DNA of 9,801 bases from Clostridiales bacterium (GTDB taxonomy: Bacteria; Bacillota; Clostridia; Oscillospirales; CAG-382): NCBI GenBank assembly GCA_003452915.1, contig DMMZ01000051.1:3331-13131 (forward strand), in the 5' to 3' direction. The notes below the pieces were generated by a model that saw only the letters and a program-made list of their open reading frames with translations, was not told the DNA's origin and searched no databases. Position numbers and translations under genes: made by a program. How positions within the stretch are numbered: position 1 is the stretch's first letter; every line of letters starts with the position of its first letter. Shown in pieces: positions 6,314 through 9,801 of this stretch.

Positions 6314-7810
6314 ATGTTGAGCAAGAAATTTATATTATTTGTTTTAGCACTTTTAATTCTTATAACCCCGGCATTCACTTCTTGTAAAGAAACAATCGAA
6401 GAAGAATCGAGCGTACAAACAAATTCAGATGTCAGTTCTGATGAGAATGTTTTCCCACTTGAAGTAAAAAAATTCGATACTACAATTACAATATTATGTG
6501 TAGAAACAGGAAGACATATATACGGTGAATTACAATTTGTACCGAATGAAGAAAAAGAAGGTAATGTTATTAACGATGCCGTTAAAACAAGAAATGACAA
6601 AATCGAACAAGAATATGGAATAAAAATCGAAGTTGTTGCTACTAAATATCCGGGCGATGATATTAAAAACTCAATTTCAAGTGGATTAGATAATTATCAA
6701 ATAGTAAACGATGCAGTTTATAAAATGCTTCCTAACGCAACATCAAATTATTATAAATCTCTTGAGAGTGATCTTAAGCTTAATTCACCATGGTGGGATC
6801 AAAATGCGATAGATAATCTTTCTATAACAGACAAGACATATTTTGTTGCAGGTGATGCTCTTATAACTGATGACGATAACACCTATCTCATACTATATAA
6901 CAAGACAATGTATAATGAGAATGGTGAATTATTTGGTAAACATGGTGATATTTATGATTTTGTTCGTAACGGTAAATGGACAATAGATTCTATGTATGAA
7001 ATGGCAAAGGTAGTATCTAAGCCGGATGAGAACGGTCTGTGGTCTACGGAAGGCGGTACTTATGGTTTACTTGGTGAAGCCTACGGAACAGGAATTCTTG
7101 TTTCAGGTGCAGGAATAACCTCAGCAGAGAAAACAAGTGACGGCGGCATGCAGTTAATGGTTGACTCTGAGAAAAGTGTAAATTCCTTTAATAAGGTATT
7201 TAGCATGATGACTGATACATCAGCAACCATTCGCGTAGATCATTTTGGTTATGATGTAGGCTGGGGAAAAATATCCAATATGTTTATTGGCAATAAAGGC
7301 TTGTTCTATTGTGCTACGACATCTTCAATAACTTCAATTTTAAATAATGATACTGAAGATAAAGTTACATACGGTGTTCTTCCTATTCCAAAATACGACG
7401 AAGCTCAGGAAAAGTATTATAATGGTATAAATGTTTACCAGTCAACAGTAATGGCGGTTCCAACAACAAACATCGAAAATTATGAAGCAACTATCTATCT
7501 TATGGAAGCACTCGGATTTTACAGCAAAAATATGTCAAGCGGAAGTGTAACCGAAGCTTATTATGATACCACCTTAAAGCTACAAGCGGTTGATTCACAA
7601 GACGACGAGGATATGCTTGACATTGTGTTTAATAATCGCTTGTACGACATAGGTGCTATTTACGACTGGGGAGGTAAATTACTAGGTATATATAGTGCGG
7701 TTATGCGTTCGAATTCCAACACACTTATATCTTCATTTGAAGCAATAAAAGACGGTGCAGAAGCTGCTATGGAACAAACCTTGGAAGATTATAAAAATAT
7801 CCAAACATAA
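6314..7810 (+). CDS. Extracellular solute-binding lipoprotein (orphan ABC-type SBP)
   Basis: This 498-aa protein starts with a lipoprotein signal (MLSKK, a hydrophobic core, then AFTSC; lipid attachment at C24, with Phe at -3 being unusual). An acidic Ser/Thr-rich linker follows (about 25-55), then a two-lobed solute-binding domain. Typical blocks are the first strand TITILCVETG, SPWWDQNAI, YFVAGDALITDDDNTYLILYNKTMY, NGKWTIDSMYEMAK and GVLPIPKYDEAQEKYY. The late segment EAYYDTTLKLQ ... LYDIGAIYDWGG is common in gut-clostridial SBPs. It would sit on the outer face of the membrane and deliver a solute, possibly a saccharide, to an ABC importer. No permease or ATPase gene is near, so it is an orphan. 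GGAGG 7 bases before ATG 6314 and the promoter at 6252-6280 fix the start, although the frame is open back to 6170. No clear terminator follows, so read-through into the next gene is possible. Confidence 0.9.
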   Translation: MLSKKFILFVLALLILITPAFTSCKETIEEESSVQTNSDVSSDENVFPLEVKKFDTTITILCVETGRHIYGELQFVPNEEKEGNVINDAVKTRNDKIEQEYGIKIEVVATKYPGDDIKNSISSGLDNYQIVNDAVYKMLPNATSNYYKSLESDLKLNSPWWDQNAIDNLSITDKTYFVAGDALITDDDNTYLILYNKTMYNENGELFGKHGDIYDFVRNGKWTIDSMYEMAKVVSKPDENGLWSTEGGTYGLLGEAYGTGILVSGAGITSAEKTSDGGMQLMVDSEKSVNSFNKVFSMMTDTSATIRVDHFGYDVGWGKISNMFIGNKGLFYCATTSSITSILNNDTEDKVTYGVLPIPKYDEAQEKYYNGINVYQSTVMAVPTTNIENYEATIYLMEALGFYSKNMSSGSVTEAYYDTTLKLQAVDSQDDEDMLDIVFNNRLYDIGAIYDWGGKLLGIYSAVMRSNSNTLISSFEAIKDGAEAAMEQTLEDYKNIQT

Positions 7811-7888
7811 TATAAACATTATCATCAAAAATATGGCACGATAAAAGAAGTTTGAATTTTATGTACAGCTAAAGGAACGGTCATAATA

Positions 7889-8230
7889 ATGAATAAAACT
7901 GTCATTAGTATTATATTAATTCTTCTTATAGTAATTAATTTAGTTTTCCTATTATACTTGGCATTTTTTCAAAAAGATTGTAGTCAAGTAAGTATAATAG
8001 AAAACGAAGTTAATGCTAAATATTTTGGTGAAACCATACTTAAAATAAAATTTCCGGATTTTAATTCATCCGGTTATACATTAGAAGCATCATTTAATAA
8101 AAAAACGAATGTTTGGACAGTATCTTATGGTTTACAACCAATAGACGGTACAATCTTTTTAGGTGGTGGAGGACCATTAGTGATTTTTAAAACAAATTGT
8201 GAAATTGTTGGTTTTGGTTTACAAAAATAA
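7889..8230 (+). CDS. Small membrane-anchored protein, possibly NTF2-fold immunity/PepSY-like
   Basis: The 113-aa product has one N-terminal hydrophobic helix (about residues 5-27, after MNKT), giving a membrane-anchored protein whose soluble part probably lies outside the cell. The soluble part has the order: helix (IIENEVNAKYFGETILKIKF, 36-55), strands around YTLEASFNKKTNVWTVSYGL (63-82), the glycine-rich GGGGPLVIF (92-100), and KTNCEIVGFG (101-110). This order resembles the short NTF2-fold immunity family (PF15631) and PepSY-like folds: central W-V, then a glycine turn before a V-I-F strand and a final turn. The match is by eye and weak. AAAGGA lies 12 bases before the ATG, longer than usual. 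It follows the solute-binding lipoprotein by 78 bp with no obvious promoter of its own. No toxin gene is adjacent. Confidence 0.6.
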   Translation: MNKTVISIILILLIVINLVFLLYLAFFQKDCSQVSIIENEVNAKYFGETILKIKFPDFNSSGYTLEASFNKKTNVWTVSYGLQPIDGTIFLGGGGPLVIFKTNCEIVGFGLQK

Positions 8231-8413
8231 TTTTACAAAGTAGTTCTTAAACGAGGTTTAATTTTAGACAAACCATCATCCTTACTTGTTTTATAATATG
8301 TAATTTAAAAAACAAAGAAACAAGAGTAATTCCTTGTAAAATTGAATTTTATTTTAATAAAATTTTCTGTAAAAATTAAGGTAAACGATTGCATCGTTTA
8401 CCTTAATTTATTT
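8231..8413. other. Convergent intergenic region with AT-only palindrome
   Basis: This stretch lies between two convergent genes and holds no credible ORF. Apart from the terminator at its right end, it contains AATTTTATT (8345-8353), TT, AATAAAATT (8356-8364), a perfect but AT-only inverted repeat that would be weak as RNA. Confidence 0.5.
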
Positions 8414-8414
8414 T
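8373..8414. terminator. Bidirectional Rho-independent terminator
   Basis: A perfect 17-bp stem (8373-8389 with 8393-8409, loop TGC) is followed by a T-rich tract on the plus strand (about 8407-8415). AATTTTTAC follows it on the minus strand. It sits between convergent genes and can end both transcripts: the small membrane protein from the left and the FtsK-lipoprotein unit from the right, whose last stop codon it nearly touches. Confidence 0.9.
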
Positions 8415-8956
8415 TATCCACTAAATACATTCATAAAGGTTTCGGGGTGTAAATACCACCCGCCGTCTATTTTTAACAATTTATACTCAGCTCGCTTTGT
8501 TTCACTTGATTCTTTTCCTTTATAAATAATATCAAAGGTAGCCTTATATGCTTCGGTAATTTTATCAACAGGAAGGTTATAGGTTATATCATAATTATCC
8601 CAATATGGTTCTTTCAAGTCATCGGTCGTCATTACATTTTTAGATATTAATACATAATTAATCTGTGTTTTTTCACCGTAGTTAGCATTTCGTACATCAA
8701 TTGCATCTTTAATAGTGTTTGCAAGAAGTATGTTTATATCTTCTTCAATAAGTGACAGAGCTGCAGTGACTTTCTCGATATAATCGGGCGAGAAAGCGGA
8801 TTTGTATAGTTCAACATTCTCGGTTAAAAGTCCTGTCAGAATTTTGTCAAGTGGTAAGGTAGTTTCATCACCGACATTCTTACTTGTACAGCCTGCCAAA
8901 AATATTATACAAAGTATAAGTAACAATGGTAATATTACTTTTAGTAGTTTATACAT
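8414..8956 (-). CDS. Small lipoprotein of unknown function
   Basis: The 180-aa product begins MYKLLKV, then a hydrophobic core and the lipobox LAGC, giving lipid attachment at C23 and location on the outer face of the membrane. The mature part is alpha/beta with a helical first half (about 36-95: PLDKILTGLLTENVELYKSAF, ALSLIEEDINILLAN), followed by strands (YVLISKN, YDITYNLP, ATFDIIYKG) and a final YKLLKIDGGWYLHPETF. This order, ending in a strand with G-G-W-Y-L, resembles NTF2/SnoaL-like lipoproteins of Firmicutes (DUF4878 type), but I cannot assign a family. It starts 14 bp after the FtsK stop and is probably co-transcribed with it. No good ribosome site is visible within 12 bases of the ATG, and a TAA two codons upstream excludes an earlier start, so translation may depend on coupling. 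Confidence 0.8.
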   Translation of the reverse strand: MYKLLKVILPLLLILCIIFLAGCTSKNVGDETTLPLDKILTGLLTENVELYKSAFSPDYIEKVTAALSLIEEDINILLANTIKDAIDVRNANYGEKTQINYVLISKNVMTTDDLKEPYWDNYDITYNLPVDKITEAYKATFDIIYKGKESSETKRAEYKLLKIDGGWYLHPETFMNVFSG

Positions 8957-8970
8957 CGATTATTATCAAC

Positions 8971-9801
8971 CTAATCCTTTTTTACTGTGTTAAGTTTAAA
9001 CTCTAAGAATTCTTCTTTAGAAATAAGAATTGCACGCTTTTTTGTTGCAGGGTCAAACTGACCGACAAATCCTCTGTGCTCAAGTTTATCAACAATTCTT
9101 GCTGCACGCGCGTAACCAAGTGAAAGTCGTCTTTGCAAAAGGGAAGTGGATACATTACCGCAGTCGAAGGCAACTTCAAGTGCACCTACAATCATCGGAT
9201 CGTCTTTTTCATCAACGTCATCGGTACCGGATTCTATATCACGCTTGGAATGCTTTACTCCGCAGAGCTTAGCCTCTTGTTCAATCATGTTCATTACATC
9301 TTCGTTATAATGTATCTCTGCAGCATTTTTAATAAACTGAGTTATTGCGGTTACTTCGGTTTTTCCGTCTACAAATGCACCCTGAACACGGATTGGCTTC
9401 ATTGCTCCGACAGGATAATAAAGCATATCACCTCTGCCCATCAGCTTTTCAGCCCCAGCTATGTCAAGAATTGTACGTGAGTCAACCTGAGAGGCTACAG
9501 TAAATGCGATTCGTGAGGGTATATTAGCTTTAATCAGGCCTGTAATAACGTCAACCGAAGGACGCTGTGTTCCGATAACAAGATGCATACCTGCTGCTCT
9601 GGCTTTTTGTGCAAGACGGCAGATTGAAGTTTCAACATCATCCGGTGCAGTCATCATAAGATCGGCTAGCTCGTCTATAATAATTACTATACTGGGAAGC
9701 GGTTCTCGTTCCGGGTCGTCTTTTATGGTTGCATTGTATTCCGCAAGATTTCGTGCTTCTACTTCCTGTAAAAGTGAATAACGCTTTTCCATTTCAATAC
9801 A
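8971..9801 (-). CDS. DNA translocase SpoIIIE/FtsK, C-terminal part
   Basis: The visible 276 residues are the C-terminal part of the ATP-driven DNA pump that clears or segregates chromosome through the division septum. The gene enters from the right edge, so the membrane domain and Walker A are outside the window; the codons TGT-ATT-GAA before the first visible ATG are in frame, so that ATG is internal. Seen here are MEKRYSLL, the Walker B block IVIIIDELADLMM, AQKARAAGMHLVIGTQRPSVDVITGLIK, IPSRIAFTVASQVDSRTILD and GRGDMLYYP, all typical of the motor. The C-terminal winged gamma domain, which recognises DNA polarity sequences, spans roughly the last 65 residues (VSTSLLQRRLSLGYARAARIVD and EHRGFVG). 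The tail ends normally. Whether it acts in sporulation (SpoIIIE) or vegetative division cannot be told from this part. A small lipoprotein gene follows after 14 bp. Confidence 0.97.
   Translation of the reverse strand, partial: CIEMEKRYSLLQEVEARNLAEYNATIKDDPEREPLPSIVIIIDELADLMMTAPDDVETSICRLAQKARAAGMHLVIGTQRPSVDVITGLIKANIPSRIAFTVASQVDSRTILDIAGAEKLMGRGDMLYYPVGAMKPIRVQGAFVDGKTEVTAITQFIKNAAEIHYNEDVMNMIEQEAKLCGVKHSKRDIESGTDDVDEKDDPMIVGALEVAFDCGNVSTSLLQRRLSLGYARAARIVDKLEHRGFVGQFDPATKKRAILISKEEFLEFKLNTVKKD

Noticed and set aside
8345..8364. 20-bp AT-only palindrome as a second terminator
   Set aside because: An AT-only stem would be weak as RNA, and the strong terminator at 8373-8409 already serves both genes.
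9030..9480. Two overlapping plus-strand ORFs opposite FtsK
   Set aside because: They are antisense shadows of the conserved FtsK motor and gamma domain, and have no family features.

Overview
The window is AT-rich (about one third GC by eye) and looks like the chromosome of a low-GC, anaerobic, clostridia-type Firmicute, plausibly a gut Ruminococcaceae/Oscillospiraceae-like organism. This rests on strong AGGAGG-type ribosome sites, TTG/GTG starts, a FeoB-associated Cys-rich mini-protein, an EFR1-type flavodoxin-ferredoxin, a typical gut-clostridial solute-binding lipoprotein and a SpoIIIE/FtsK translocase. No rRNA, tRNA, CRISPR array, transposase or phage gene was seen.

Layout, left to right. 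(1) 1-1392, minus strand: the 5' part of an Amidase_6-type putative amidase (cut by the window edge), preceded in transcription order by a PQQ-type aldose/sorbosone dehydrogenase-like beta-propeller protein. (2) 1573-1620: a strong hairpin separating this pair from the next unit. (3) 1755-3280: a metal-responsive island. A DtxR-family regulator (minus) is divergent from a two-gene operon (plus) made of a 59-aa FeoB-associated Cys-rich membrane protein and an EFR1 flavodoxin plus 2x[4Fe-4S] protein. The intergenic region has a near-consensus promoter for each direction. A perfect 18-bp palindrome sits at the predicted +1 of the operon and is the likely operator. No feoA or feoB is present. (4) 3324-6156, minus: a PP-loop ATPase with a zinc-type Cys motif and a possible PqqD-like N-terminus, and upstream of it a YbdG-like MscS channel. 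The 170-bp gap between them contains three overlapping, partly mutually exclusive stem-loops. (5) 6252-8230, plus: a good sigma-A-type promoter, an orphan solute-binding lipoprotein, and a small membrane-anchored protein that may have the NTF2-fold immunity/PepSY-like fold. (6) 8373-8414: a 17-bp perfect-stem bidirectional terminator. (7) 8414-9801, minus: the C-terminal part of SpoIIIE/FtsK (cut by the window edge), followed 14 bp later by a small lipoprotein of unknown function.

The best candidates for a small undescribed system are the DtxR / Cys-rich peptide / EFR1 island, where an iron-type regulator appears to control a redox pair without its usual transporter, and the PP-loop enzyme with its unusual N-terminal domain. 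The rest is mostly ordinary accessory chromosome.
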